A DNA stretch of 64,000 nucleotides from FEN-1297 sp963787005. GTDB taxonomy: Bacteria > Bacteroidota > Ignavibacteria > Ignavibacteriales > Ignavibacteriaceae. The stretch is taken from the NCBI GenBank assembly GCA_963787005.1, contig CAWBBX010000018.1, positions 29,736-93,735 of the forward strand, read 5' to 3'. The position numbers were made by a program, and so were the translations under genes. Under the pieces are notes generated by a model. The model ran no database searches, was not told the origin of the DNA, and saw only the letters and a list, made by a program, of their open reading frames with translations. Below are positions 54,386 to 62,751 of this stretch, piece by piece (the first letter of the stretch is position 1; every line of letters begins with the position of its first letter).

Positions 54386-55177
54386 TTAAGCCCTCGAAAG
54401 AGGGCTTTTTATTTCGCGTATGAGCCGCAGAGTTTTTTCGAATCCTTGGCCGTCGTTCATTAAAGATTTAATAATTGCGCTGCCTACTATAACGCCGTCG
54501 CTATAAGCAGAGAATTTCTCTGCGTCGTCCGGACCGGCGATACCGAAGCCAACCAAAACTTTATTCTTCTTTACCGCTGAGCGGATCCTTTTTACAAAAT
54601 CGATGCTGCCGCTTTTGTCATTGTTCCTTACTCCCGTCGTTCCGCTCACCGAGACACAGTAAACAAACCCGCTGCTTTTTTCGTCGATTAATTTTATCCT
54701 CTCTGACGGTGTAGTCGGTGTTATCAAAAGGATCGTATCCAGTCCGTCGAAGGAATTGCCGTAGAAGTTATCATATTCCTCGATCGGAACATCGGGAATA
54801 ATAACGCCGTTAGCGCCTGCAGTTTTAGAAGCTTCGACAAACTTCTCAATTCCGTAACTCAAAACCGGGTTCGCATAACCCATTAAGATGAGCGGCTTGT
54901 CGGTATTTGCTCTAATATCTGAAACATATTCGAAAGTCTTGTGAAGGTTTACGCCATTCTGCAGGGCCTTGTAAGACGACTGCTGTATAACCGGCCCGTC
55001 CGCAAGCGGATCGCTGAACGGAAACCCGATCTCGAGCATGTCTGCCCCGGCATCCAGAATTTTTAAAGCCAAATCGGTGAAATTATCTTTGTCGGGGAAT
55101 CCGCCGGTAAGAAAAACGGATAATATCTTTTCATTATTTTTGTTTTTCCCCTCTATAAAATCCGCAATAAAAGACAT
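54386..55177 (-). CDS. trpA: Tryptophan synthase alpha subunit
   Basis: Cleaves indole-3-glycerol phosphate to indole, passed to TrpB. 263 residues. The catalytic region is DMLEIGFPFSDPLADGPVIQ (Glu and Asp). SVSGTTGVRN is the phosphate loop and VGFGIAGPDDAEKF is conserved. It is the last gene of the trp operon, 3 bases behind trpB. Its final codons form a terminator stem for the convergent gene. Confidence 0.96.
   Translation of the reverse strand: MSFIADFIEGKNKNNEKILSVFLTGGFPDKDNFTDLALKILDAGADMLEIGFPFSDPLADGPVIQQSSYKALQNGVNLHKTFEYVSDIRANTDKPLILMGYANPVLSYGIEKFVEASKTAGANGVIIPDVPIEEYDNFYGNSFDGLDTILLITPTTPSERIKLIDEKSSGFVYCVSVSGTTGVRNNDKSGSIDFVKRIRSAVKKNKVLVGFGIAGPDDAEKFSAYSDGVIVGSAIIKSLMNDGQGFEKTLRLIREIKSPLSRA
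54388..54410 (+). terminator. Terminator for the TonB receptor, overlapping the trpA 3' end
   Basis: AAGCCCTC-GAAA-GAGGGCTT followed by TTT. It lies 13 bases behind the receptor stop. It encodes the last codons of trpA on the other strand, and the trpA stop codon touches its left arm. The T tract follows only in the plus direction. Confidence 0.85.
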
Positions 55178-55180
55178 ACT

Positions 55181-56380
55181 TTAGAAACCCAATCCTTCCT
55201 TAATTGTGTTTAAGTCCTTGTCACCTCTACCGCTCACGTTTACGATTACTATTTCTCCTTCTCTGGTCTTTGGCATAAGTTCTTCTAAATAAGCGAATGC
55301 GTGCGCGGTTTCCAGCGCGGGTATAATACCTTCGAGCTTCGATAAAAGGCTTGTTGCTTCAAGTGCCTGCTTGTCGGTTATGGAACGGTACTCGGCCTTC
55401 ACCTGATCTTTGAGGAAACTGTGCTCTGGACCAACCCCGGGGTAATCCAATCCTGCGGAAATAGAATGAACTTCGGAAACCTGTCCTTCGTCGCTCTGCA
55501 GCAGGTATGTTTTCATGCCCTGGAAGATACCCTCACGTCCGAGTGTTAGCGTTGCGCAGTGTTTGTCGGTATCCACACCGTAGCCCGCGGCTTCAACTCC
55601 TATGAGTTTCGTGCCGCTGTCGATAAACGGATAAAATATGCCTATTGCGTTGCTGCCTCCTCCTACGCACGCCACAATGTAGTCGGCCGGTTTTCCTTCT
55701 TTTTCCGCGAGCTGTGCTTTGGCTTCGTTGCCGATAACCGACTGGAAGTCACGCACCATCATAGGATAAGGATGGGGTCCGACAACAGAACCAATAATAT
55801 AGTGGGTGTTCTCCACGTTCGTTACCCAGTCACGTATCGCTTCGTTCGTCGCGTCCTTTAAAGTTCTGCTTCCCGATTTTACGGGAATAACTTCCGCGCC
55901 GAGCAGCTTCATTCTGAATACGTTCAGGCTTTGTCTCTCTATGTCGACTTCTCCCATATAAACGTGGCACTCTAGCCCGAACTTAGCGCAAGCCGTAGCG
56001 GTTGCAACGCCGTGCTGCCCCGCTCCGGTCTCGGCAATTATTCTTGTCTTCCCGAGTTTCTTCGCGAGAAGAATTTGTCCCAGCGCGTTATTGATTTTAT
56101 GCGCGCCGGTATGACAAAGATCCTCGCGCTTCATATATATCTTCGCTTTGCCGTAATGCTTCGTAAGACTGTCCGCATAGGTCAGAGGAGTCGGTCTTCC
56201 TGTATATTCCTTGTTGAGATCGTGGAGTTCCTTAAGAAACCCCGGATCTGTTTTAAGAGAAAGATATGTCTCTTCAAGCTCTTTGAGCGGAGTTATCAAA
56301 GTTTCCGGTACATACTTCCCTCCGTAAACTCCGAAGTGTCCGTCGGTATCCGGGAAGTTATAATCAGTTTTGTTCTGCAT
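55181..56380 (-). CDS. trpB: Tryptophan synthase beta subunit
   Basis: PLP enzyme condensing indole with serine. 399 residues, TrpB1 type. HFGVYGGKYVPETL is at the N-terminus. The PLP lysine is in HTGAHKINNALGQ (about Lys95), AETGAGQHGVATAT follows, and the phosphate loop is CVGGGSNAIG. The start overlaps the DAHP synthase end by 17 bases. Confidence 0.97.
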   Translation of the reverse strand: MQNKTDYNFPDTDGHFGVYGGKYVPETLITPLKELEETYLSLKTDPGFLKELHDLNKEYTGRPTPLTYADSLTKHYGKAKIYMKREDLCHTGAHKINNALGQILLAKKLGKTRIIAETGAGQHGVATATACAKFGLECHVYMGEVDIERQSLNVFRMKLLGAEVIPVKSGSRTLKDATNEAIRDWVTNVENTHYIIGSVVGPHPYPMMVRDFQSVIGNEAKAQLAEKEGKPADYIVACVGGGSNAIGIFYPFIDSGTKLIGVEAAGYGVDTDKHCATLTLGREGIFQGMKTYLLQSDEGQVSEVHSISAGLDYPGVGPEHSFLKDQVKAEYRSITDKQALEATSLLSKLEGIIPALETAHAFAYLEELMPKTREGEIVIVNVSGRGDKDLNTIKEGLGF

Positions 56381-57398
56381 ACAAATTTACCTTCTTGTTT
56401 ACTATGGGCGCGAGTTCTTCAAGCTTCTCGATCATCTTTTTGAAGTTAGCCGGTGTGAGAGACTGGAATCCGTCGGATAAAGCTTCGTCGGGATGATTAT
56501 GGACTTCTATCATAAGTCCGTCAGCTCCGCATGCGATTGCTCCCATTGCCATTGCGGGAACCTTATCCCAGATACCGATACCGTGAGATGGATCGACAAT
56601 TATCGGAAGATGCGACTGGCTTTTAATCATCGGCACCGCGTTGAGATCCAAGGTATTCCTAGTCATCGTCTCAAAAGTTCTAATTCCTCTTTCGCATAGA
56701 ATTACATTATAGTTTCCCTGAGAGAGAATATATTCGGCGCTCATCAGCAAATCTTCAATAGTTGCGGCGAGACCTCTCTTGAGCAGAACCGTATTTTTGA
56801 GCTTTCCTACTTCTTCGAGCAGAGAAAAATTCTGCATATTGCGGGCACCGATCTGAATAATGTCAGCCACCTCGGCTATCATAGGTAGGGCCTTGGTATC
56901 TTTAGCTTCCGTAACTATTGCGAGGCCTAGTTCCTTTTTTACGTCGGCAAGGTATTCGAGTCCTTTTTCTTTAAGTCCCTGGAAAGAATACGGACTCGAA
57001 CGAGGTTTGTACGCACCCGCTCTGAGAATCTTAATTCCCATTTCTTTAAGCTCGCCGGCTATGTCGAAGAGCTGCTGCCTGCTTTCAACTGAACATGGCC
57101 CGGCAATTATACCGAGTTCCTCACCGCCGAAGGTGGTGCCGTTTACGTTTATAACCGTGTCATGCGGCTTCATCTCGCGGCTGACCAGCTTATAAGGCTT
57201 CGATACTCGTACGACTTCTTCCACCGAGTCCATGATCTGAAATTCTTCCTTTGTAAGATCGCTGGTAGGACCCGTAACGCCTATCGCCAACTTGAAATTG
57301 CCGGTTATCAAATGCGGCTTGCAGTGGTTTGCGCGGATCTTATCCTTTACTTTATCCACGTGCTCTTTGGGTGCGTTAAGTTTCATCATTATGACCAT
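56364..57398 (-). CDS. aroF: 3-deoxy-7-phosphoheptulonate (DAHP) synthase with N-terminal regulatory domain
   Basis: First step of the shikimate pathway: phosphoenolpyruvate plus erythrose 4-phosphate gives DAHP. 344 residues of the type I-beta form, with a ~70-residue ferredoxin-like N-terminal domain (HVDKVKDKIRANHCKPHLI) like Thermotoga DAHP synthase. The barrel holds GIIAGPCSVES, LRAGAYKPRSSPYSFQG, ARNMQNF and IVDPSHGIG. AGGAG lies before the ATG. It is embedded between trpF and trpB, overlapping both, so it is under trp control. Gene symbols differ between species; aroF is used loosely. Confidence 0.93.
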   Translation of the reverse strand: MVIMMKLNAPKEHVDKVKDKIRANHCKPHLITGNFKLAIGVTGPTSDLTKEEFQIMDSVEEVVRVSKPYKLVSREMKPHDTVINVNGTTFGGEELGIIAGPCSVESRQQLFDIAGELKEMGIKILRAGAYKPRSSPYSFQGLKEKGLEYLADVKKELGLAIVTEAKDTKALPMIAEVADIIQIGARNMQNFSLLEEVGKLKNTVLLKRGLAATIEDLLMSAEYILSQGNYNVILCERGIRTFETMTRNTLDLNAVPMIKSQSHLPIIVDPSHGIGIWDKVPAMAMGAIACGADGLMIEVHNHPDEALSDGFQSLTPANFKKMIEKLEELAPIVNKKVNLYAEQN

Positions 57399-58012
57399 CT
57401 AAGGCTCCTATAATTATTAATTATTTCAAAAAATGTTTTAACTTTTTCCTCATCTTTAATCCCCGGTTCTTTTTCTAAAGATGATGACAGATCTACCGCG
57501 GCAGGATTTATCTTTTCAATTATTTGAGATATATTTGCCGCCGAAACGCCCCCTGCAAGAATTATATCACCGCGAATTTCTTCGGGTATTAAATTCCAAT
57601 TAAAACTTTCGCCGGTACCACCGAACTGGGAGACAGAATGAGCATCGAGAAGAAAAGACGCCTTCCCGTATTTTTTTAGAACCGAAAAATCAAATCCGTC
57701 TTTTACTCTGAAACTTTTAATTACCGGAAACTCTATCTTTGCTGCAGTTTCGGGTGTCTCGTCTCCGTGAAGCTGAACGGCGTTAAGTCCCAGCTCACGC
57801 GCGGTGCTATTAACGAATTTTGCGCTCTCGTTCACGAAGACTCCGACCTTCATCAAGAGAGGGGAGAGTCTGCTTATAATTTCAGCAGCGTTTTCCGGTT
57901 CGACGTACCTTTTGCTATTCTTATATAAGATAAAGCCGAGCGCGTCGGCTCCGGCGGACTGGCAGATAACCGCATCTCTCTCATTAGTTATGCCGCAGAT
58001 TTTAACCTTCAT
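57389..58012 (-). CDS. trpF: Phosphoribosylanthranilate isomerase
   Basis: Third step of the Trp branch. The start at 58012 (MKVKICGITNERDA) is the family's usual N-terminus; the frame extends upstream to 58039 without a better start. About 207 residues. Cys in KICGIT, VGVFVN, VQLHGDE and LAGGVSAANI are typical. It overlaps trpC by 11 bases and the DAHP synthase by 10. Confidence 0.95.
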   Translation of the reverse strand: MKVKICGITNERDAVICQSAGADALGFILYKNSKRYVEPENAAEIISRLSPLLMKVGVFVNESAKFVNSTARELGLNAVQLHGDETPETAAKIEFPVIKSFRVKDGFDFSVLKKYGKASFLLDAHSVSQFGGTGESFNWNLIPEEIRGDIILAGGVSAANISQIIEKINPAAVDLSSSLEKEPGIKDEEKVKTFFEIINNYRSLRWS

Positions 58013-58835
58013 TACTGCACCAGGCAAGCATTGTCTCAATTTCTCTATTTATATCTTCCGATCTCATAAAATGTTCGCCGACAAGCAATGCGCGCGCGCC
58101 GGCCTTCTTTAAAAAGTCAACATCTTCTTTCGTCCTGATACCGCTCTCTGCTACAAGTATAGCGTCGCCCGGGATTCGCTTTGCGAGATCTGCAGTTGTA
58201 TTTAAATCTACTTCAAAGTTGACCAGATTACGATTGTTGATCCCGATAATTTTATTGATATCAAAGTCTATTTTATCGAGCTGGGCTTCCGAGTGAAGCT
58301 CGAGCAAGACTTCCAGTCCGGCTTCGTGCGCGGCGAGAGACAATTCTTTTATAGAGGACTTATTGAGCGCTTCGCAAATAAGAAGAATTATATCCGCGCC
58401 GTTAGCCTTTGCATCGAGCACCTGAAATTCATCGATAATAAAATCCTTCCTCAGTAAAGGAGCCTTTTTTATTTTCGCTATATCACGGAGGAAGCTTATA
58501 TTGCCCTGAAAGAAATTTTTATCAGTTAATATCGAAATAGCCTGAATGTTAGATTTGAAATAAGTATTCGCAATCTCAATATGATCGAAGTCCTTGCGGA
58601 TCAATCCTTTTGAAGGGCTGGATTTTTTTATCTCCGCGATAACGGACAAATTATTGTTCCTCAAAACATTCTCTTTGAAGCTAAGAGATTTTGCGGAGAA
58701 GAATTCCGAATCACCGAAATCGCTTCTTTTAAATTTTTTCCGGAGCGCGGTCGCCTCTTCTTTCTTTACTTCAAGTATCTGCCCGAGAAAATCCCGCCCG
58801 TCCGCGGAGTTTATATTATTGACCTCAACCTGCAT
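58002..58835 (-). CDS. trpC: Indole-3-glycerol phosphate synthase
   Basis: Ring-closing step giving indole-3-glycerol phosphate. 277 residues. Catalytic region VIAEIKKSSPSKGLIRKDFD; ISILTDKNFFQG; LLRKDFIIDEFQV; IGINNRNL; AESGI. It is a single-function protein, not fused to TrpF. It overlaps trpD by 11 bases and trpF by 11. Confidence 0.96.
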   Translation of the reverse strand: MQVEVNNINSADGRDFLGQILEVKKEEATALRKKFKRSDFGDSEFFSAKSLSFKENVLRNNNLSVIAEIKKSSPSKGLIRKDFDHIEIANTYFKSNIQAISILTDKNFFQGNISFLRDIAKIKKAPLLRKDFIIDEFQVLDAKANGADIILLICEALNKSSIKELSLAAHEAGLEVLLELHSEAQLDKIDFDINKIIGINNRNLVNFEVDLNTTADLAKRIPGDAILVAESGIRTKEDVDFLKKAGARALLVGEHFMRSEDINREIETMLAWCSNEG

Positions 58836-59847
58836 GTGACCCGCTGAATTTTTTTAGTTCGTTTAATTTTGCCAGAGCCGCACCGCTTTTAATTGAATTT
58901 TCAGCGGCTCCTAGACATTCGATAAGATCGTTTGAATACCCGGCCGAGTACAGCGCCAGCGCCGTATTTGCGGCTACGGTATGGAAAGCGCCGTTGCTCG
59001 TTTTATTTTCAAAAACATTCATTATAATCCCGGCGTTTTCCTCCGGTGTACCGCCTTTCACGTCTTCCGGTTTGAGAACAGGATATCCGAATGTCTCGTT
59101 GGTAACGTGGTACGATTTAACTTCCTTCCCTTTGTTGTACTCATGTATTTCGGTAACGTCTCCGAGATAAATCTCATCATATTTATCTACACTGCAGAGG
59201 AAGCAGACTTTTTCGAGATCGAGATATTGGGCGGCTTCCGACATAACTTTTGCCGCGTTTAAATTAAAAGTTCCGATAATCTGTTTCTTTACTCCCGCAG
59301 GGTTTGTTAAAGGTCCGAGCATATTGAAAACAGTTTTCATCCCCAGTTCCCTGCGCACAGGCGCGGCGTGCTTCATAGCGGGATGATACATCGGTGCAAA
59401 AAGGAACGCGATTCCGATTTCTTTTAATGCTTTCTCCGACTCTTCTTTCGTCATGTTTATGCTTACGCCGAGTTGTGTGAGAACATCCGCGCTTCCGCAT
59501 TTGCTGGATATGGAACGATTACCGTGCTTGGCCACTTTTACTCCGGCGCCGGCCGCGGCGAATGCGGTAGCAGTTGAAATGTTAAAGCTGCCGGAATTAT
59601 CTCCGCCCGTGCCGCAGACGTCTATAACGTTATTGTCGCTGCAATTAATTTTAATGCTTTTCTCGCGCATTGCTTTTGCGAAGCCCGCTACTTCCTGTGC
59701 GGTTTCACCCTTCGACTTTAGCGCTACAAGGAACCCGGCAAGATGAGAATGGTTTACGCTCCCCTCCATTATCTCGCTCATTACTTTGAACGACTCGTTA
59801 AAAGTAAGATCCTCGCCCGCTATTACTTTTTCCAAATATTCTTTCAT
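58825..59847 (-). CDS. trpD: Anthranilate phosphoribosyltransferase
   Basis: Transfers phosphoribose to anthranilate. 340 residues, with the PRPP-binding DVCGTGGDNSGSFNIST and KHGNRSISSKCGSADVL motifs and MKTVFNMLGPLTNPA. Its ATG shares one base with the trpG stop (TAATG), indicating translational coupling. Confidence 0.97.
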   Translation of the reverse strand: MKEYLEKVIAGEDLTFNESFKVMSEIMEGSVNHSHLAGFLVALKSKGETAQEVAGFAKAMREKSIKINCSDNNVIDVCGTGGDNSGSFNISTATAFAAAGAGVKVAKHGNRSISSKCGSADVLTQLGVSINMTKEESEKALKEIGIAFLFAPMYHPAMKHAAPVRRELGMKTVFNMLGPLTNPAGVKKQIIGTFNLNAAKVMSEAAQYLDLEKVCFLCSVDKYDEIYLGDVTEIHEYNKGKEVKSYHVTNETFGYPVLKPEDVKGGTPEENAGIIMNVFENKTSNGAFHTVAANTALALYSAGYSNDLIECLGAAENSIKSGAALAKLNELKKFSGSHAG

Positions 59848-60413
59848 TACAACTCCAGCCAGTTTTTTATAATATTTTTTCCTTCGACCGTTAGTATCGA
59901 CTCCGGGTGAAACTGAATGCCTTCCACCGGCAGTTCTTTATGCCTTATCCCCATTATTATCCCGTCGTCTGTTTCAGCTGATATTTCCAAAGATTCGGGA
60001 AGCGAATCTCTTTCTATTATAAGCGAGTGATACCTGGTCGCCTCGAAACTCTGAGTTATATTTTTGAAAATCGTTTTTTGATCGTGATTAATTTTTGATG
60101 TCTTACCGTGCATTAATACCGGCGCTTTAACAACCTTCCCGCCGAATACCATTCCCATAACCTGATGACCGAGACACACACCTAATACAGGAATTGATGT
60201 CCCGAAGCTTTTCACCGCGGTTATAGAGACGTTGGAATCCTCAGGCCTTCCGGGGCCGGGGGAGATGAGAATTTTGTCGGGACTAATTTCTTCGATCCCT
60301 TTTTCATCGATCTCGTCGTTGCGTTTGATTACAAGATCGCACTTGTAGCCTCCGAGCAGCTGTACGAGGTTGTATGTGAAGGAATCGTAGTTGTCAATTA
60401 CCAATATTTTCAT
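59847..60413 (-). CDS. trpG: Anthranilate synthase, glutamine amidotransferase subunit
   Basis: Supplies ammonia to TrpE. The start at 60413 (MKILVIDNYDSFTYNL) is preceded by GGAGGAGA; an upstream ATG at 60428 would add MRRRL. 188 residues. Catalytic Cys in VLGVCLGHQVMG; His/Glu in IQFHPES. The start lies inside the trpE 3' end (20-base overlap). Confidence 0.96.
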   Translation of the reverse strand: MKILVIDNYDSFTYNLVQLLGGYKCDLVIKRNDEIDEKGIEEISPDKILISPGPGRPEDSNVSITAVKSFGTSIPVLGVCLGHQVMGMVFGGKVVKAPVLMHGKTSKINHDQKTIFKNITQSFEATRYHSLIIERDSLPESLEISAETDDGIIMGIRHKELPVEGIQFHPESILTVEGKNIIKNWLEL

Positions 60414-61869
60414 CAATCTCCTCCGCATATTTCAGCGCGTTTACCATCGCCGCAGATTTATTTTTAATTTCTTTTGCTTCCAGCCGGGGCTGACTATCGG
60501 CCACAATGCCGGCGCCTGCCTGCCAGTAAATCGTATTGCCCTTTACGAATAAGGTTCTAATCGCAATGCACATGTCGAGGTTGCCCGAAAAATCGAAATA
60601 CCCTACGGCACCGGCGTAAACATTTCGCGCATGCTTTTCGTATTTGTCGATGAGCTGAACGGCCCTGATCTTCGGCGCTCCGGTAACGGTTCCCGCCGGG
60701 AAGCACGACATAAGTGCGTCTACCATGTCCTTATCTTCTGCGAGATCGCCTTCGACTTTTGATACCATGTGCATCACGTGAGAATATCTTTGAGTCTTCA
60801 TGCTTTCTGTGACTTTAACCGAGCCGTATTTGCACACTCTTCCCAAATCGTTCCTGCCCAAATCGACAAGCATAGTATGCTCCGCCCGTTCTTTAGGATC
60901 GTTGATAAGTTCTAGCTCGAGTTCTTTATCCTCTTCGGAAGTTTTGCCTCGGCGCCTCGTTCCGGCTATCGGCAGAACTTTCGCTTTACGGTTCTTTACT
61001 TTTAGAAGATCCTCGGGCGAAGTTCCGATTATAGAAAAATCATTTCCGAACTCGAGGCAGTACATGTAGGGCGAGGGATTTATAATCCGCAGCGACCTGT
61101 ATACGTTGAGCGGATCGCCTTTGAACTTAGATGAAAATCTTTTTGAGAGTACGATCTGGAAAATGTCGCCCTCAGTTATATTATTCTTTCCCGCCTCCAC
61201 CTGCTCGTAAAATTCCTCGGGATTGAATTCTTCATTAACTTCTCCGTCAAGACTGAAATCGGATGAGTATTCGGAAGGTTTCCTTAACTCTTTTCTTAAT
61301 GCGGTTATCTTTTCTTTTGCGGAGGCATACACTTTTTGTAGATCGGCCCCGGGAGTGATCTTTGCGTTTGAGATAATTATTATTTGATGCTTGTAATGAT
61401 CGAAGGCGAGAACCGTATCATAGATACCGAATATCGAATCGGGATTGTTGAAGGGCTGGGATGTGAATTTGATTACGTTTTCGATGAGAGAAATGTTTTC
61501 GTATCCCAGGTAGCCCACAATCCCGCCGGTGAAATCGGGGAGCTCGTCAAGCTTGGGCTGATTGTATTTTTTTATTTCTTCCCGTATATGCTCGAATATG
61601 TTTTTATCGATTGTGCTAACCGTGCCGTTGGCCCGCTCCGATATTTTCATTCCTTCGTTCATAATTATCTTTTCCGGATTCTTTCCGATGAAAGAATACC
61701 TCGCCATACTTGCGGAACCCTCAACCGACTCGAGCAGAAAATTCTGTTCGCCCCGCTTCCTTATTTTAAGATAAGCGAGAACAGGCGTCAGCATATCCGC
61801 CGTGATTATTTCGTAGACAGGTACCAGGTTGTAAGCACCCGCCAGCTCTTTAAATTGTTCGTAATTCAT
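60394..61869 (-). CDS. trpE: Anthranilate synthase component I
   Basis: Makes anthranilate from chorismate. The start at 61869 (MNYEQFKELAG) is preferred because GGCGGA lies upstream and the alternative ATG at 61884 abuts the attenuator T tract. About 491 residues. The Trp feedback site LLESVEGS is near residue 45. Catalytic-domain motifs are EGDIFQIVLSKRF, PIAGTRRRG, EHTMLVDLGRNDLGR, SCFPAGTVTGAPK and QAGAGIVADS. It is the first structural gene of the operon, behind the attenuator. Confidence 0.96.
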   Translation of the reverse strand: MNYEQFKELAGAYNLVPVYEIITADMLTPVLAYLKIRKRGEQNFLLESVEGSASMARYSFIGKNPEKIIMNEGMKISERANGTVSTIDKNIFEHIREEIKKYNQPKLDELPDFTGGIVGYLGYENISLIENVIKFTSQPFNNPDSIFGIYDTVLAFDHYKHQIIIISNAKITPGADLQKVYASAKEKITALRKELRKPSEYSSDFSLDGEVNEEFNPEEFYEQVEAGKNNITEGDIFQIVLSKRFSSKFKGDPLNVYRSLRIINPSPYMYCLEFGNDFSIIGTSPEDLLKVKNRKAKVLPIAGTRRRGKTSEEDKELELELINDPKERAEHTMLVDLGRNDLGRVCKYGSVKVTESMKTQRYSHVMHMVSKVEGDLAEDKDMVDALMSCFPAGTVTGAPKIRAVQLIDKYEKHARNVYAGAVGYFDFSGNLDMCIAIRTLFVKGNTIYWQAGAGIVADSQPRLEAKEIKNKSAAMVNALKYAEEIDENIGN

Positions 61870-61884
61870 TTTTAATCCGCCCAT

Positions 61885-61925
61885 AAAACAAAAAAACCCT
61901 TCCCAGTGGTCTGAGAAGGGTTTTG
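61885..61925 (-). terminator. trp attenuator terminator hairpin
   Basis: On the minus strand ACCCTTCTCAG pairs with CTGGGAAGGGT around ACCA (11 bp with one G-U), followed by TTTTTTTG and TTTT. It lies directly before trpE. Its strands 61902-61908 and 61912-61915 can instead pair with the end of the leader peptide gene (61947-61950 and 61955-61961) to form an antiterminator. Confidence 0.92.
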
Positions 61926-61953
61926 TTAAAAAAAATTTTATATTATCTCAATA

Positions 61954-62049
61954 TCACTGGGTCATACTATTAGGCGCACTAAACCACCACCAATAATTTC
62001 TGGTAAAAAGGTAATTCGTGGGATAATATGTGCCGGTGATATTGTTCAT
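61954..62049 (-). CDS. trpL: trp operon leader peptide (WWW)
   Basis: A 31-codon frame ATG-TGA with three consecutive Trp codons at positions 20-22 (61984-61992), context RNYWWWFSAPNS. A random frame is unlikely to place triple Trp just ahead of mutually exclusive hairpins before trpE. The stop codon lies inside the antiterminator's 5' arm (CCCAGTG). A ribosome stalled at the Trp codons leaves that arm free. A ribosome finishing at the stop covers it and lets the terminator form. The ATG has no SD sequence and lies only 14 bases after the -10 box. Confidence 0.92.
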   Translation of the reverse strand: MNNITGTYYPTNYLFTRNYWWWFSAPNSMTQ

Positions 62050-62063
62050 AATTTTGAATTGCT

Positions 62064-62091
62064 AATATACGACAGATTTTCAATTTGTCAA
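62064..62091 (-). promoter_or_regulatory. trp operon promoter with overlapping dyad
   Basis: Minus strand: TTGACA (62086-62091), 16-base spacer, TATATT (62064-62069). The spacer and part of the -35 box are covered by the inverted repeat GACAAAT-TGAAA-ATCTGTC (62071-62089), a possible repressor site. The predicted transcript would start about 7 bases before the leader ATG. Confidence 0.7.
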
Positions 62092-62246
62092 GTCTGTTTT
62101 TAAATATATTATAATTTATATCACAAAGAATGCGTTTATGCGTATAATCAGTTGAAAAACTACGCTATTGTTGCATTATTATGCATAGAGCTATGTGATT
62201 ACCAGACGATCGAAAATCATGATGAGCTCCGGCTATGCTGTTTGTC

Positions 62247-62276
62247 TTGAAACTGTAACGCAATTCTCAGTATATT
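62247..62276 (+). promoter_or_regulatory. Candidate promoter of panD
   Basis: TTGAAA (62247-62252), 18 bases, TATATT (62271-62276), 28 bases before the panD ATG. It is divergent from the trp promoter; the 155 bases between hold nothing else recognisable. Confidence 0.45.
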
Positions 62277-62304
62277 TAATATCAAAAAAAAGTTCGGTTT
62301 TATA

Positions 62305-62661
62305 ATGATGAGAGAGATGTTTCGCTCCAAGATTCACCGCGCAACGGTTACGATGGCGGAGCTTTATTACGAAGGAAGTATAACGGTAGATAAAGATTTA
62401 CTGGATACTGCGGACATTCTTCCGCACGAAAAGGTTCAGGTTGTTAACGTTAACACGGGAAGCAGGCTGGAAACCTACACGCTCGAAGGACCGGCCGGAA
62501 GCGGCATGATCTGCCTTAACGGTCCTGCCGCAAGACTAGGAGCCGTAGGCGACGAGGTTATCATTATCGCTTATTCGCAGATGAGCGATGAGGAGGCCAA
62601 GAAACACAAGCCTAAAGTTGTCCTTGTGGATAAGAAAAATAAAGTCAGCAAAATACTGTAA
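62305..62661 (+). CDS. panD: Aspartate 1-decarboxylase (proenzyme)
   Basis: Pyruvoyl enzyme making beta-alanine for pantothenate/CoA. 118 residues. The self-cleavage site is YEGSIT with Gly24-Ser25, matching the E. coli numbering exactly and supporting the ATG at 62305. KIHRATVTMAEL, NGPAARLGAVGDEVIIIAY and the C-terminal Lys-rich tail are typical. No panC is in the window. Confidence 0.97.
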   Translation: MMREMFRSKIHRATVTMAELYYEGSITVDKDLLDTADILPHEKVQVVNVNTGSRLETYTLEGPAGSGMICLNGPAARLGAVGDEVIIIAYSQMSDEEAKKHKPKVVLVDKKNKVSKIL

Positions 62662-62751
62662 TTGAAGTTACATTTGTGAGTCTTACACGCTAATTTCATT
62701 GATTTTAATCGTCTATTTGCTTAAAATGCTTCCAATATTACAGGTGCAAAT

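Noticed and set aside
61885..62049. T-box or tryptophan riboswitch before trpE
   Set aside because: No T-box sequence or specifier stem is visible; the leader peptide with triple Trp and alternative hairpins explains the region fully.
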